This document shows, one piece after another, positions 24,209-34,700 of a DNA stretch of 64,000 bases. This DNA is from Streptomyces iakyrus (lineage in GTDB: Bacteria; Actinomycetota; Actinomycetes; Streptomycetales; Streptomycetaceae). The stretch covers positions 1 to 64,000 of the forward strand of contig NZ_JNXI01000004.1 in NCBI RefSeq assembly GCF_000717055.1. The letters are read 5' to 3'. Position numbers and translations under genes: made by a program. Position 1 is the first letter of the stretch. Every line of letters starts with the position of its first letter. A model generated the notes under the pieces. That model made no database searches. It was not told the DNA's origin and saw only the letters and a list, made by a program, of their open reading frames with translations.

Positions 24209-24332
24209 GGAGGGCAATTCCTGCGCGACTTCTTCCCACCTCCGGCAGCCGCTGCTACGTTCCCTCCGAAAGCACGCCACCGAGGTGGCGGAAAACCGGC
24301 GCGCACAGGCCGATCGAGGCGGGGAGGGGCTC

Positions 24333-25523
24333 GTGAGACGTATGACCGCACGACCCGCGAACGCCCACCAGGCCCGGCTGCTCACGCTGTTGCGCGACGG
24401 CGGCCCCAACTCCCGTGCCCAGCTGGGCGACCAGGTCGACCTCTCGCGGTCCAAGCTGGCCGTCGAGGTGGACCGGCTCCTGGAGACGGGACTGGTCGTG
24501 GCCGACGGACTCGCCGCCTCGCGCGGTGGCCGCCGTTCCCACAACATCCGGCTCAACCCCGAGCTGCGATTCCTCGGCGTCGACATCGGCGCGACCTCGG
24601 TCGACGTCGCCGTCACCAACGCCGAACTGGAGACCCTCGGGCACCTCAACCAGCCCATGGACGTGCGCGAAGGCCCCGTCGCGGTCTTCGAGCAGGTTTT
24701 GGCCTTGGCCGCGAAGCTGAGGGCCTCCGGGCTCGCGGAAGGGTTCGACGGCGCCGGCATCGGCGTTCCGGGCCCGGTCCGCTTCCCCGAGGGCATTCCG
24801 GTGGCACCGCCGATCATGCCCGGCTGGGACGGCTTCCCCGTGCGGGAGGCGCTCAGCCAGGAACTCGGCTGCCCGGTCATGGTCGACAACGACGTGAATC
24901 TCATGGCGATGGGGGAGCAGCACGCGGGCGTCGCCCGCACCGTCGCCGACTTCCTCTGCGTCAAGATCGGCACCGGCATCGGCTGCGGCATCGTCGTCGG
25001 CGGTGAGGTCTACCGCGGTACGACGGGCAGCGCCGGCGACATCGGGCACATCCAGGCCGTCCCCGACGGGCGCCCCTGCGCCTGCGGCAACCGGGGCTGC
25101 CTGGAAGCCCACTTCAGCGGGGCGGCCCTGGCCCGCGACGCCGTGGAAGCCGCCCAGCAGGGGCGCTCGGCCGAACTGGCCTCGCGACTGGAGACGAACG
25201 GCGGCCTCACCGCCGCCGATGTCGCCGCCGCGGCCTCCGCCGGTGACGCCACGGCCCTCGACCTGATCCGCGAGGGCGGCAACCGTACCGGCCAGGTCAT
25301 CGCCGGCCTGGTCAGCTTCTTCAACCCGGGCCTGGTGGTGATCGGCGGCGGGGTGACCGGACTCGGCCACACCCTGCTCGCCGCGATCCGTACCCAGGTC
25401 TACCGCCAGTCGCTCCCGCTCGCGACCGGCAACCTGCCCATCGTCCTGGGCGAGCTGGGCCCCACCGCCGGAGTCATCGGCGGTGCCCGGCTCATCAGCG
25501 ACCACCTTTTCTCACCCGCGTAG
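24333..25523 (+). CDS. ROK-family transcriptional regulator
   Basis: 396 residues. The N-terminal winged helix (NAHQARLLTLLRDGGPNSRAQLGDQVDLSRSKLAVEVDRLLETGLV) precedes a ROK sugar-kinase-like domain (FLGVDIGATSVDVAV onward). The zinc motif CACGNRGCLE sits at about 249-258. ROK repressors bind sugars and usually control the neighbouring uptake genes, here the ABC importer starting 83 bp downstream. The GTG at 24333 has a GGAGG site 5 bp upstream; an ATG three codons later is possible. Confidence 0.9.
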   Translation: MRRMTARPANAHQARLLTLLRDGGPNSRAQLGDQVDLSRSKLAVEVDRLLETGLVVADGLAASRGGRRSHNIRLNPELRFLGVDIGATSVDVAVTNAELETLGHLNQPMDVREGPVAVFEQVLALAAKLRASGLAEGFDGAGIGVPGPVRFPEGIPVAPPIMPGWDGFPVREALSQELGCPVMVDNDVNLMAMGEQHAGVARTVADFLCVKIGTGIGCGIVVGGEVYRGTTGSAGDIGHIQAVPDGRPCACGNRGCLEAHFSGAALARDAVEAAQQGRSAELASRLETNGGLTAADVAAAASAGDATALDLIREGGNRTGQVIAGLVSFFNPGLVVIGGGVTGLGHTLLAAIRTQVYRQSLPLATGNLPIVLGELGPTAGVIGGARLISDHLFSPA

Positions 25524-25606
25524 TCACTGAGTTCAGTACCGCGTACCAGCACCGCTCTGCTTCGCCCTGCCCTGAAACCGGCCCGCACGCCCGCCAAGGG
25601 GACCTC

Positions 25607-27124
25607 ATGGCACCAGAACCACCGCTGCTCAGCATGTCCGGCATCACCAAGTCGTTCCCCGGAGTCCGGGCCCTCGACGGCGTCGCTCTCGACGTCCAGG
25701 CCGGTGAGGTGCACTGCCTGCTCGGCCAGAACGGGGCCGGCAAGTCCACCCTCATCAAGGTGCTGGCCGGCGCCCACCAGCCCGACACGGGGACCATCCG
25801 CTGGCGCGGCGAGGAGGTGACGCTCCGTTCGCCGATCGCCGCCATGCGCCTCGGCATCGCCACCATCTACCAGGAACTCGACCTGGTGGAGCACCTGTCC
25901 GTCGCCGAGAACGTGCACCTGGGCCATGAGCCGACCACCGCCGGGTTCGTGGTCCGCGGCAGGACGGCCAGAACGTCAACAGCCGCTCTGCTCAAACGAC
26001 TTGGGCACCCGGAGATCGACCCGGCGCGGCTGGTCGGGCAGCTGTCCGCGGCCCAGCAGCAGATCGTGTCCATGGCCCGGGCGCTCTCCCACGACGTACG
26101 GCTCATCGTGATGGACGAGCCGTCCGCCGCCCTCGACCCGGACGAGGTCGACAACCTCTTCCGCATCGTCGGCGACCTCACCGCCGCGGGAGTGGCCGTC
26201 GTCTACATCTCGCACCGCCTGGAGGAGATCCGCCGCATCGGCGACCGGGTGACGGTGCTGAAGGACGGGCGGGCCGTCGCGAACGGACTCCCGGCCAAGT
26301 CCACCCCGACCCGCGAGGTCGTCGCCCTGATGACCGGCCGCAACGTCGAGTACGTCTTCCCCGACCGGCCCGTCTCCCCGCCGTCCGGCGAACCGGTCCT
26401 GAAGGTTCAAGGGCTGGCCCGGCAAGGGGAGTTCGAGCCCTTCGACCTGGAGGTGCGGCCCGGCGAGATCGTCGGCCTCGCCGGACTCGTCGGCTCGGGC
26501 CGCTCCGAGATCCTGGAGACCGTCTACGGTGCCCGCAAACCGACGACCGGTCAGGTACTGGTCGAGGGCAGGGCCCTGAAGTCCGGCAGCGTACGGGCCG
26601 CCGTCCGGGCCGGACTCGGGCTCGCCCCCGAGGAACGCAAGGCGCAGGGCCTGCTGATGCTGGAGTCGGTCACCCGCAACGTGTCGGTCTCCTCCATGTC
26701 CCGCTTCGCGCGCGCCGGCTGGATCGACCGGGGCGCCGAACTCGGCGCCGCCCGGGCCGCGACCCGCGAGTTGTCGCTGCGGCCCGACAACCCGTCCGTG
26801 CCCGTGCGCACGCTGTCCGGCGGCAACCAGCAGAAGGCGGTCCTCGCCCGCTGGCTGCTCCGCGGCTGCAAGGTGCTGCTGCTCGACGAACCCACCCGCG
26901 GCGTCGATGTCGGCGCCCGCGCCGAGCTCTACGCGGTCATCCGCCGGCTCGCCGACGAGGGCCTCGCCGTGCTGCTGGTCTCCAGCGAGGTGCCCGAGGT
27001 GCTCGGCCTCGCCGACCGCGTACTGGTGCTGCGCGAGGGCCGGGTCGTCCACACGGCACCCGCGCGCGAGCTCGACGAACACCGCGTACTCGACCTGGTC
27101 ATGGAAGGAAGCCCGGCGTCATGA
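25607..27124 (+). CDS. Sugar ABC importer ATP-binding protein (RbsA/MglA type, two ATPase domains)
   Basis: 505 residues with two fused ABC domains. The first has Walker A GQNGAGKST (about 41-49), signature LSAAQQQIV and Walker B LIVMDEPSAAL. The second (from about 265) has a degenerate Walker A (GLVGSGRSE), signature LSGGNQQKAVLARW and Walker B VLLLDEPTRGVD. This is the CUT2 carbohydrate-uptake architecture (ribose, galactose, xylose, inositol). It overlaps the permease gene by 4 bp. Confidence 0.95.
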   Translation: MAPEPPLLSMSGITKSFPGVRALDGVALDVQAGEVHCLLGQNGAGKSTLIKVLAGAHQPDTGTIRWRGEEVTLRSPIAAMRLGIATIYQELDLVEHLSVAENVHLGHEPTTAGFVVRGRTARTSTAALLKRLGHPEIDPARLVGQLSAAQQQIVSMARALSHDVRLIVMDEPSAALDPDEVDNLFRIVGDLTAAGVAVVYISHRLEEIRRIGDRVTVLKDGRAVANGLPAKSTPTREVVALMTGRNVEYVFPDRPVSPPSGEPVLKVQGLARQGEFEPFDLEVRPGEIVGLAGLVGSGRSEILETVYGARKPTTGQVLVEGRALKSGSVRAAVRAGLGLAPEERKAQGLLMLESVTRNVSVSSMSRFARAGWIDRGAELGAARAATRELSLRPDNPSVPVRTLSGGNQQKAVLARWLLRGCKVLLLDEPTRGVDVGARAELYAVIRRLADEGLAVLLVSSEVPEVLGLADRVLVLREGRVVHTAPARELDEHRVLDLVMEGSPAS

Positions 27125-28140
27125 CGCAGCCCGTCTCCCCGCCGCTGGACAGCAGCACCGACAAGGTGCCCGAGGCCCGGCCCCCCGCCTGGCGTGGCCT
27201 GCTGTTCCGCGCCGACGTCCGCACGCTGTCCCTGCTCGGCGTACTCGCCGTGCTGATCCTCATCGGCGGCGTCACCAAGCCCGACGAGTTCCTCGACACC
27301 CGCAACCTGCAACTCGTCCTCACCCAGGCGTCCGTGATCGGTGTCGTCACCGTCGGCATGACCTTCGTCATCGTCTCCGGCGGCATCGACCTGTCGGTCG
27401 GCGCGATCGTCGCGCTCGCCTCCGTGTGGGCCACGACCGTCGCCACCCAGGAGTACGGCTTCGCCGGCATCCTCTTCACGGCGGTGATCGTCGGCGTCGG
27501 CTGCGGCCTGGTCAACGGGGTGCTCATCGCCTACGGCGCGATGGTGCCGTTCATCGCCACCCTCGCCATGCTGGCCTCGGCCCGCGGCCTCGCCCTGCAG
27601 ATCACCGACGGCAAGACGCAGATCGTCACCGTGCCCTCGGTCCTGGACCTCGGCGAGCGCGACGCCTACGTCCTCGGCATCCCGCCCCTGGTCATGGTGT
27701 TCGCCGTCGTCACGGTCATCGGCTGGCTGGTGCTCAACCGCACCACCTTCGGCCGGCGCACCGTCGCCGTCGGCGGCAATCCGGAGGCCGCCCGGCTCGC
27801 CGGCATCGACGTCCGCCGCCAGCGGCTCTACCTCTACCTGCTGTCCGGGCTGTGCTGCGGCATCGCGGCCTTCCTGCTGATCGTTCTGGCCGGCTCCGGC
27901 CAGAACACCAACGGCAACCTCTACGAACTCGACGCCATCGCAGCCGCGATCATCGGCGGCACCCTGCTCACCGGAGGCCGGGGCACCATCGTCGGCTCGG
28001 TCCTCGGCGTCCTGATCTTCACCACGATCACCAACATCTTCGCCCTGAACAACCTGCAGAGCGACGTCCAGCAGATCGCCAAGGGCGCGATCATCGTCGC
28101 CGCCGTGCTGGTCCAGCGCCGTACCGCGAGCACGACCTGA
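27121..28140 (+). CDS. Sugar ABC importer permease (RbsC type)
   Basis: 339 residues with eight to ten hydrophobic helices. The BPD_transp_2 signature is seen in VGMTFVIVSGGIDLSVGAIVAL and TTFGRRTVAVGGNPEAARLAGI. It forms the membrane pore with the upstream ATPase. The start is ATG, overlapping the ATPase stop (ATGA). Confidence 0.95.
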   Translation: MTQPVSPPLDSSTDKVPEARPPAWRGLLFRADVRTLSLLGVLAVLILIGGVTKPDEFLDTRNLQLVLTQASVIGVVTVGMTFVIVSGGIDLSVGAIVALASVWATTVATQEYGFAGILFTAVIVGVGCGLVNGVLIAYGAMVPFIATLAMLASARGLALQITDGKTQIVTVPSVLDLGERDAYVLGIPPLVMVFAVVTVIGWLVLNRTTFGRRTVAVGGNPEAARLAGIDVRRQRLYLYLLSGLCCGIAAFLLIVLAGSGQNTNGNLYELDAIAAAIIGGTLLTGGRGTIVGSVLGVLIFTTITNIFALNNLQSDVQQIAKGAIIVAAVLVQRRTASTT

Positions 28141-28157
28141 GGAAAGGGTTCACCGCC

Positions 28158-29213
28158 ATGCCAGAGCACATGCCTTTCGCGAGCCGCAGAGGGCTGCTCT
28201 TCGGAGCCGCCGCCGTCTCCGCCGGTGCCGTCCTCACGGCGTGCACCAGCAACGAGCCGTCCGACTCGAAGGACGAGCCGGCGGGCAACAACCAGCCGGC
28301 CGCCGACGACAAGCCCGGCAAGCAGGTCACCATCGGCTTCGCCGGACCCCAGGCGGACCACGGCTGGCTCAACGCCATCAACGACAACGCCAAGAGCCGG
28401 GCCGAGAAGTACTCCGACGTCACCCTGGAGATCACCGAGGGCTCCAACGACACCGCCCAGCAGATCGGCCAGATCGAGACCCTCATCAACAAGAAGGTCG
28501 ACGTCCTGGTCGTGCTCCCCGCCGACGGCAAGGCCCTCACCCAGGTCGGCCTGAAGGCGATGCGCGCCGGTATCCCGGTCGTCAACCTCGACCGGATCTT
28601 CAACACCCCGCAGGCCTACCGCTGCTGGATCGGCGGCGACAACTACGGCATGGGCCTGAACGCCGGGCACTACATCGGCGAGAAGCTCAAGGGCAAGTCC
28701 GGCGCCCGCGTCATCGAACTGGCAGGCCTGGACAACCTGGAGCTCACCAAGCAGCGCACCCAGGGCTTCGACGACGCCCTGAAGAACTACCCCAACATCA
28801 AGAAGGTCGCCCGCCAGGCCGCCGAGTTCACCGTCGAGTCCGGGCAGGCCAAGATGGCCCAACTGCTTCAGGCGCAGTCGAAGTTCGACGCACTGTGGAA
28901 CCACGACGACGACCAGGGCGTGGGCGCGCTGCGCGCCATCGAGCAGGCCGGGCGCGACGACTTCCTGATGGTCGGCGGCGCCGGTGCGCTCTCCGCGTTC
29001 CAGGCCATCAAGCAGGACGACGGCGTGCTCAAGGCGACCGTGCTGTACCCGCCCACCATGGCCGCCTCCGCTATCGACCTCGCCCGTGCCCTCGGCCAGA
29101 GCAAGGGCATCGGAGGCCTCGCCGAGTTCGAGATCCCGTCGTCGCTCACGCTCTACTCGGCCGTCGTCGACAAGACCAACGTCGACCAGTACATGTCCAC
29201 CGGCTTCAAGTGA
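28158..29213 (+). CDS. Sugar-binding lipoprotein of the ABC importer
   Basis: 351 residues. A twin-arginine-containing lipoprotein signal ends in the lipobox VLTAC, with the acylated Cys at about 33. A short Asp/Ser/Asn linker follows, then a type 1 periplasmic-binding domain (VTIGFAGPQADHGWLNAINDNAK to the end). VLVVLPADGKAL, VVNLDRIF and WNHDDDQGVGALRAIE are typical of the ribose/galactose-binding group. It lies 17 bp downstream of the permease. The sugar cannot be read directly. Confidence 0.92.
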   Translation: MPEHMPFASRRGLLFGAAAVSAGAVLTACTSNEPSDSKDEPAGNNQPAADDKPGKQVTIGFAGPQADHGWLNAINDNAKSRAEKYSDVTLEITEGSNDTAQQIGQIETLINKKVDVLVVLPADGKALTQVGLKAMRAGIPVVNLDRIFNTPQAYRCWIGGDNYGMGLNAGHYIGEKLKGKSGARVIELAGLDNLELTKQRTQGFDDALKNYPNIKKVARQAAEFTVESGQAKMAQLLQAQSKFDALWNHDDDQGVGALRAIEQAGRDDFLMVGGAGALSAFQAIKQDDGVLKATVLYPPTMAASAIDLARALGQSKGIGGLAEFEIPSSLTLYSAVVDKTNVDQYMSTGFK

Positions 29214-29268
29214 GCCGCCCCGCACCCCCCACGTGCGCCACCCCGACCAGGACGAGGAGGACACCCGT

Positions 29269-30480
29269 ATGGGACAGCCGCAGGAGCAGCCAGAGGGGAC
29301 CGAGGCAGGCAAACCACCCCTGCGCGTGGGGATGGTGGGCTACGCCTTCATGGGCGCCGCCCACTCCCAGGGCTGGCGCACCGCGGGCCGTGTCTTCGAC
29401 CTGCCGCTGAACCCCGTGCAGGCCGTGATCTGCGGCCGGGACGCCGCCGCCGTCCGCGCGGCGGCCGACCGGCACGGCTGGGCCTCCACCGAGACCGACT
29501 GGCGGGCCCTCGTCGAGCGCGACGACGTCGACCTCGTCGACATCTGCACCCCCGGCGACAGCCACGCCGAGATCGCCCTGGCCGCCCTGGCCGCGGGCAA
29601 GCACGTGCTGTGCGAGAAGCCCCTCGCCAACACCGTCGAGGAAGCCACCTCGATGGTCCTGGCGGCCGAGGAGGCCCACGCACGCGGCCAGGTGGCCATG
29701 GTCGGCTTCAACTACCGCCGGGTGCCCGCCACCGTCCAGGCGCGCCGCATGGTCGCCGAGGGCCGCCTGGGCAGGCTGCGGCACGTGCGCGTGACGTACC
29801 TCCAGGACTGGCTGGTCGACCCGCAGTTCCCGCTGACCTGGCGGCTGCGCAGGGAGCAGGCCGGCTCGGGCTCGCTCGGCGACCTGGGCGCGCACATCGT
29901 CGACCTCGCGCAGTACCTGGTGGGGGAGCCGCTGGCGGGCGTCTCCGCGCTGACGGAGACCTTCGTACGGGAACGGCCCCTGCCCACCGGCGCCACGAGC
30001 GGACTGTCCGCCGTCACGTCCGCCGGCACCGGCCAGGTCACCGTCGACGACGCCGCCCTGTTCACGGCCCGCTTCCCCTCCGGCGCCCTCGCCTCCTTCG
30101 AGGCCACCCGCTACGCCACCGGCCGCAAGAACGCCCTGCGCATCGAACTCAACGGCGAGCGCGGCTCGCTCGCCTTCGATCTGGAGCGGCTCAACGAGCT
30201 GTCCTTCCACGACGGCACCGAGCCCGGCGCCGAGGCCGGCTTCCGCCGCATCCTCGTCACCGAACCCGACCACCCCTACCTGGACGCCTGGTGGCCGCCG
30301 GGCCACGGCCTCGGCTACGAGCACACCTTCGTCCACCAGGCACGCGACCTCGTCCACGCCATCGCCGAGGGCCGCCGCCCCGAACCCTCCTTCGCCGACG
30401 GGCTACAGGTGCAGCGCGTGCTCGCGGCGGTGGAGGAGAGTGCCGAGAAGAACTCCGTCTACACGCCGATCGCGGTCTGA
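29269..30480 (+). CDS. Gfo/Idh/MocA-family NAD(P)-dependent sugar oxidoreductase
   Basis: 403 residues. A Rossmann domain starts [19 protein letters not shown]; the family EKP motif is in [11 protein letters not shown] (about 107-117), and the C-terminal substrate domain includes [23 protein letters not shown]. Members oxidise or reduce sugar or cyclitol hydroxyls, often giving 3-keto sugars. The ATG at 29269 follows GAGGAGG. It is in one operon with the importer and the TIM-barrel isomerase 14 bp downstream, so it probably acts on the imported sugar. Confidence 0.92.
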   Translation: MGQPQEQPEGTEAGKPPLRVGMVGYAFMGAAHSQGWRTAGRVFDLPLNPVQAVICGRDAAAVRAAADRHGWASTETDWRALVERDDVDLVDICTPGDSHAEIALAALAAGKHVLCEKPLANTVEEATSMVLAAEEAHARGQVAMVGFNYRRVPATVQARRMVAEGRLGRLRHVRVTYLQDWLVDPQFPLTWRLRREQAGSGSLGDLGAHIVDLAQYLVGEPLAGVSALTETFVRERPLPTGATSGLSAVTSAGTGQVTVDDAALFTARFPSGALASFEATRYATGRKNALRIELNGERGSLAFDLERLNELSFHDGTEPGAEAGFRRILVTEPDHPYLDAWWPPGHGLGYEHTFVHQARDLVHAIAEGRRPEPSFADGLQVQRVLAAVEESAEKNSVYTPIAV

Positions 30481-30494
30481 GGAGGCACGTTTCG

Positions 30495-31493
30495 ATGCCG
30501 CGCACTTTCACACTCTTCACCGGCCAGTGGGCGGACCTGCCCCTGGAGGAGGTCTGCCGCCTGGCCCGCGACTTCGGCTACGACGGTCTCGAACTCGCCT
30601 GCTGGGGAGACCACTTCGAAGTCGACAAGGCGCTGTCCGACCCGGGGTACCTCGACGGCCGCCGGGCCCTGCTCGACAAGTACGGCCTGAAGTGCTGGGC
30701 GATCTCCAACCATCTGGTCGGCCAGGCCGTCTGCGACGCGATCATCGACGAACGCCACCAGGCCATCGTGCCCGACGTGGTGTGGGGCGACGGGGACCCC
30801 GAAGGGGTCAGGCAGCGGGCCGCCGAACGCATGAAGGACACCGCCCGGGCCGCGGCCGCCTTCGGCGTGAACACCGTCATCGGGTTCACCGGCTCCGCCA
30901 TCTGGCACCTCGTCGCCATGTTCCCGCCCGCCCCCGAAGCGATGATCGACCGGGGCTACCAGGACTTCGCCGACCGCTGGAACCCGATCCTGGACGTCTT
31001 CGACGCCGAGGGCGTGCGGTTCGCGCACGAGGTCCACCCGAGCGAGATCGCCTACGACTACTGGACCACGCAGCGCGCTCTCGACGCCGTCGGGCGGCGA
31101 CCCGCCTTCGGTCTCAACTTCGACCCCTCCCACTTCGTGTGGCAGGACCTCGACCCCGTCGGCTTCCTCTGGGACTTCCGCGACCGGATCTACCACGTCG
31201 ACTGCAAGGAGGCCCGCAAGCGCCTGGACGGACGCAACGGCCGGCTCGGCTCCCACCTGCCCTGGGGCGACCCGCGGCGCGGCTGGGACTTCGTCTCCGC
31301 CGGGCACGGTGACGTGCCGTGGGAGGACGTCTTCCGGATGCTGCGCTCCATCGACTACCAGGGCCCGGTCTCCGTCGAGTGGGAGGACGCCGGAATGGAC
31401 CGCCTCCAGGGGGCGCCCGAGGCGCTGACCCGCCTCAAGGCCTTCGACTTCGAGCCGCCCAGCGCGTCCTTCGACGCCGCGTTCAACAGCTGA
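30495..31493 (+). CDS. Sugar phosphate isomerase/epimerase-like TIM barrel (AP_endonuc_2 family)
   Basis: 332 residues. Metal-binding residues expected in the family are visible: Glu in [13 protein letters not shown], Asp and His in [13 protein letters not shown], His in YHVDCKEA and Glu in VSVEWEDAG. Such enzymes isomerise or eliminate keto-sugars and cyclitols. Together with the adjacent Gfo/Idh/MocA enzyme it resembles modules for 3-keto-hexose or inositol breakdown. It is the last gene of the ABC operon and is followed by a large hairpin. Confidence 0.88.
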   Translation: MPRTFTLFTGQWADLPLEEVCRLARDFGYDGLELACWGDHFEVDKALSDPGYLDGRRALLDKYGLKCWAISNHLVGQAVCDAIIDERHQAIVPDVVWGDGDPEGVRQRAAERMKDTARAAAAFGVNTVIGFTGSAIWHLVAMFPPAPEAMIDRGYQDFADRWNPILDVFDAEGVRFAHEVHPSEIAYDYWTTQRALDAVGRRPAFGLNFDPSHFVWQDLDPVGFLWDFRDRIYHVDCKEARKRLDGRNGRLGSHLPWGDPRRGWDFVSAGHGDVPWEDVFRMLRSIDYQGPVSVEWEDAGMDRLQGAPEALTRLKAFDFEPPSASFDAAFNS

Positions 31494-31507
31494 ACCACGC
31501 TCCCGGC

Positions 31508-31558
31508 GCAGGTCGGGGACGGGGACCGGCAGTACCGCCGGTCCCCTCTCCGACCTGC
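31508..31558 (+). terminator. Composite hairpin ending the ABC/isomerase operon
   Basis: An outer stem GCAGGTCGG/CCGACCTGC (31508-31516 with 31550-31558) encloses an inner stem GGGGACCGGC/GCCGGTCCCC with a 6-nt loop. No T-run. Confidence 0.7.
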
Positions 31559-31566
31559 ACGGATCC

Positions 31567-31592
31567 TGCTTTGTCCCGTGCTGGGAGAAAGT
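31567..31592. promoter_or_regulatory. Candidate ROK operator before the giant sugar enzyme
   Basis: CTTTGTCC-N7-GGAGAAAG, the second copy of the dyad found upstream of the ROK gene; 21 of 26 positions agree. Confidence 0.6.
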
Positions 31593-31649
31593 ACGACCGA
31601 GTCCGTCCCAAGGGGTGTTCGCCCCGGACGGACACGGTTACCGTCCTTG

Positions 31650-31666
31650 ATGTGTTCAGGACACAT
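31650..31666. promoter_or_regulatory. 17-bp dyad in the same promoter
   Basis: ATGTGT-TCAGG-ACACAT has perfect 6-bp arms and lies 91 bp before the GTG start of the giant enzyme. It is a separate motif from the ROK dyad, so a second regulator is possible. Confidence 0.4.
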
Positions 31667-31756
31667 GCACCTCCGGGGTGACGGCGCACCCCGGCGCCCG
31701 CACCGCACGTCTTCGCACCCACCCCGTACGGCCCACCCCGTTCCCGGAGGGACTTC

Positions 31757-34700
31757 GTGCACAGAACCAGACCCAGAAGCACCGCCACCCCCAGGCGGCC
31801 CGGACTTCGCACCGCCGTCGCCCTGTTCACCGGCCTGCTCCTCGCCGTGGGCACTCCGGCCACCGTCGCCGGCGCCCACCCCGGCCACCCGGAGCACGAC
31901 GAACCGGCAGCCGCCGAGGGCCAGTTCCAGCAGGTGCCGCTCGCCAAGGGCGAGCCCGAGACGGGCGAGCCGATGTCGCTCGCCGTGCTCCCGGACCGCA
32001 GCGTGCTGCACACCTCACGCGACGGCACCCTGCGCCTCACCGACCAGGGCGGCGTCACCAAGGTCGCCGGCAAGCTCGACGTCTACAGCCACGACGAGGA
32101 AGGCCTCCAAGGCGTCGGCATCGACCCGGACTTCAAGAACAACCGGGCGATCTACCTCTACTACGCCCCGCCGCTCGACACCCCCGCGGGCGACGCCCCG
32201 GAGACCGGCACCGCCGAGGACTTCAAGAAGTTCGACGGCGTCAACCGCCTCTCCCGCTTCGTGCTCAACGCCAACGGCACGCTGAACATGTCCAGCGAGA
32301 AGAAGGTCCTGGACGTCGCGGCCTCCCGGGGCATCTGCTGCCATGTCGGCGGCGACATCGACTTCGACGCGGACGGCAACCTCTACCTGTCGACCGGCGA
32401 CGACACCAACCCCTTCGCCTCCGACGGCTACACGCCGATCGACGACCGGCCGAACCGCAACCCGGCCTTCGACGCCCGCCGCAGCTCCGGCAACACCAAC
32501 GACCTGCGCGGCAAGATCCTCCGCATCAAGGTCGCCGAGGACGGCTCCTACACCGTCCCGGAGGGCAACCTCTTCGCCCCGGGCACCGAGAAGACCCGGC
32601 CCGAGATCTATGCGATGGGCTTCCGGAACCCCTTCCGGATGAGCGTCGACGACAAGACCGGCACCGTCTACGTCGGCGACTACGGCCCGGACGCCGGCGC
32701 CGCCGACCCCAAGCGCGGCCCCGGAGGCCAGGTCGAGTTCGCCAAGGTGACCGAGCCCGCCAACTTCGGCTGGCCCTTCTGCACCGGCGACAACGACGCC
32801 TACGTCGACTACGACTTCGCCACCAAGGAGTCCGGCGAGCCGTTCGACTGCGCAGCCCCCAAGAACACCTCGCCGTACAACACGGGCCTGACCGACCTGC
32901 CGCCCGCGCAGGCCGCCTGGATCCCGTACGACGGCGGGTCCCTGCCCGAGTTCGGCAGCGGCTCCGAGTCCCCGATGGCCGGCCCGGTCTACCGCTACGA
33001 CCCCGAGCTGAACTCCAGCGTGAAGTTCCCCGAGGCCTACGACGGTGACTTCTTCGCCGGCGAGTTCGGCCGCCGCTGGATCAAGCGCATCGAGCAGGAC
33101 GGGGACGGCTCCGTCGCGAAGATCAACGACTTCCCGTGGACCGGCACCCAGATCATGGACATGGAGTTCGGCCCCGACGGCGCGCTCTACGTCCTCGACT
33201 ACGGCGTCTCCTGGTTCCAGGGCGACGAGAACTCCGCCCTGTACCGGATCGAGAACGCCGAGGACGGCTTCTCGCCGATCGCCGAGGTGAACGCCGACAA
33301 GACGTCCGGCGCGGCCGGCCTGAAAGTCAAGTTCACCGCCTCCGCCAAGGACGCCGACTCCACGGACCTCACCTACAGCTGGGACTTCGGCGACGGCACC
33401 AAGGGCGAGGGTCTCAACCCCGCCCACCGCTACAAGAAGGTCGGCACCTACAGCGCGACCTTCACGGCCAAGGACCCCGAGGGAAACACCGGCAACGCCA
33501 GCATCCGGATCGTGGTCGGCAACACCGAGCCCAAGGTCAGGATCGACATCCCCGGCAACGGCGCCCTGGCCGAATTCGGCAAGCCCGTCCCGTTCAAGGT
33601 GACCGTCACCGACCCCGAGGAGGCCGTCGACTGCTCCAAGGTCAAGGTCACCTACAGCCTCGGCCACGACTCCCACGCCCACGAACTGACCAGTGAGATG
33701 GGCTGCGAGGGCACCCTGACACCGCCCCCCGGAGACGGCGGCCACGACCCCAACGCCAACATCTACGGCGTCGTCGGCGCCGGCTACACCGACGGCGGGG
33801 CCAACGGCCAGGAGGAGCTGACCGGCACGGCCCGCACCGTCCTCCAGCCGCTGCACCGCCAGGGCGAGCACTTCAGCACCCAGTCGGGCGTGTCGGTGAT
33901 CACCAAGACCGGCGCCAACGGCGGCAAGACCGTCGGCGACATCAACGACGGCGACTGGATCTCCTTCACCCCCTACCGGTTCGACGGGCAGAAGAAGATG
34001 ACCGTGCGCGCCTCCTCGGGCGGCGCGGGCGGCTTCGTCGAGCTGCGCACCGGCTCGCCCGACGGACCGCTGCACGGCTCGGCCTACATCCCGCCGACCG
34101 GCGGCTGGGAGACGTTCCAGAACGTCGACGTGCCCCTGCGGTCGCTGCCGAAGAAGACCACGGACATCTACCTCGTCTTCAAGGGCGGCGAGGGCGCGCT
34201 GTTCGACGTGGACGACTTCGAGTTCTCCAAGCAGCCGTTCAAGGGCGGCAAGAAGGTCCTCGTCTTCTCCAAGACCGCCGGCTTCCGGCACGACTCCATC
34301 CCGGCCGGCATCGCCGCGCTGAAGGAACTGGGCGGCCCGGCCGGCATCACGGTCGACGCCACCGAGGAGGCCAGGCAGTTCACCACGGCCAACCTCGCCA
34401 AGTACGACGCGGTCGCCTTCCTGTCCACCACGGGTGACGTCCTCAACGCCGAACAGCAGAAGGCGTTCGAGAACTACGTGGCGGGCGGCGGCGGGTACAT
34501 GGGCATCCACGCGGCGGCCGACACCGAGTACGACTGGGAGTTCTACGGCGGCCTCGTCGGCGCCTACTTCGACTCGCACCCGGCCATCCAGAAGGCCACC
34601 GTCCGCGTCGAGGACCACGACCACCCGTCCACCGGGCACCTCGACGACGCCTGGGAGCGCACCGACGAGTGGTACAACTACCGCACCAACCCGCGGGACA

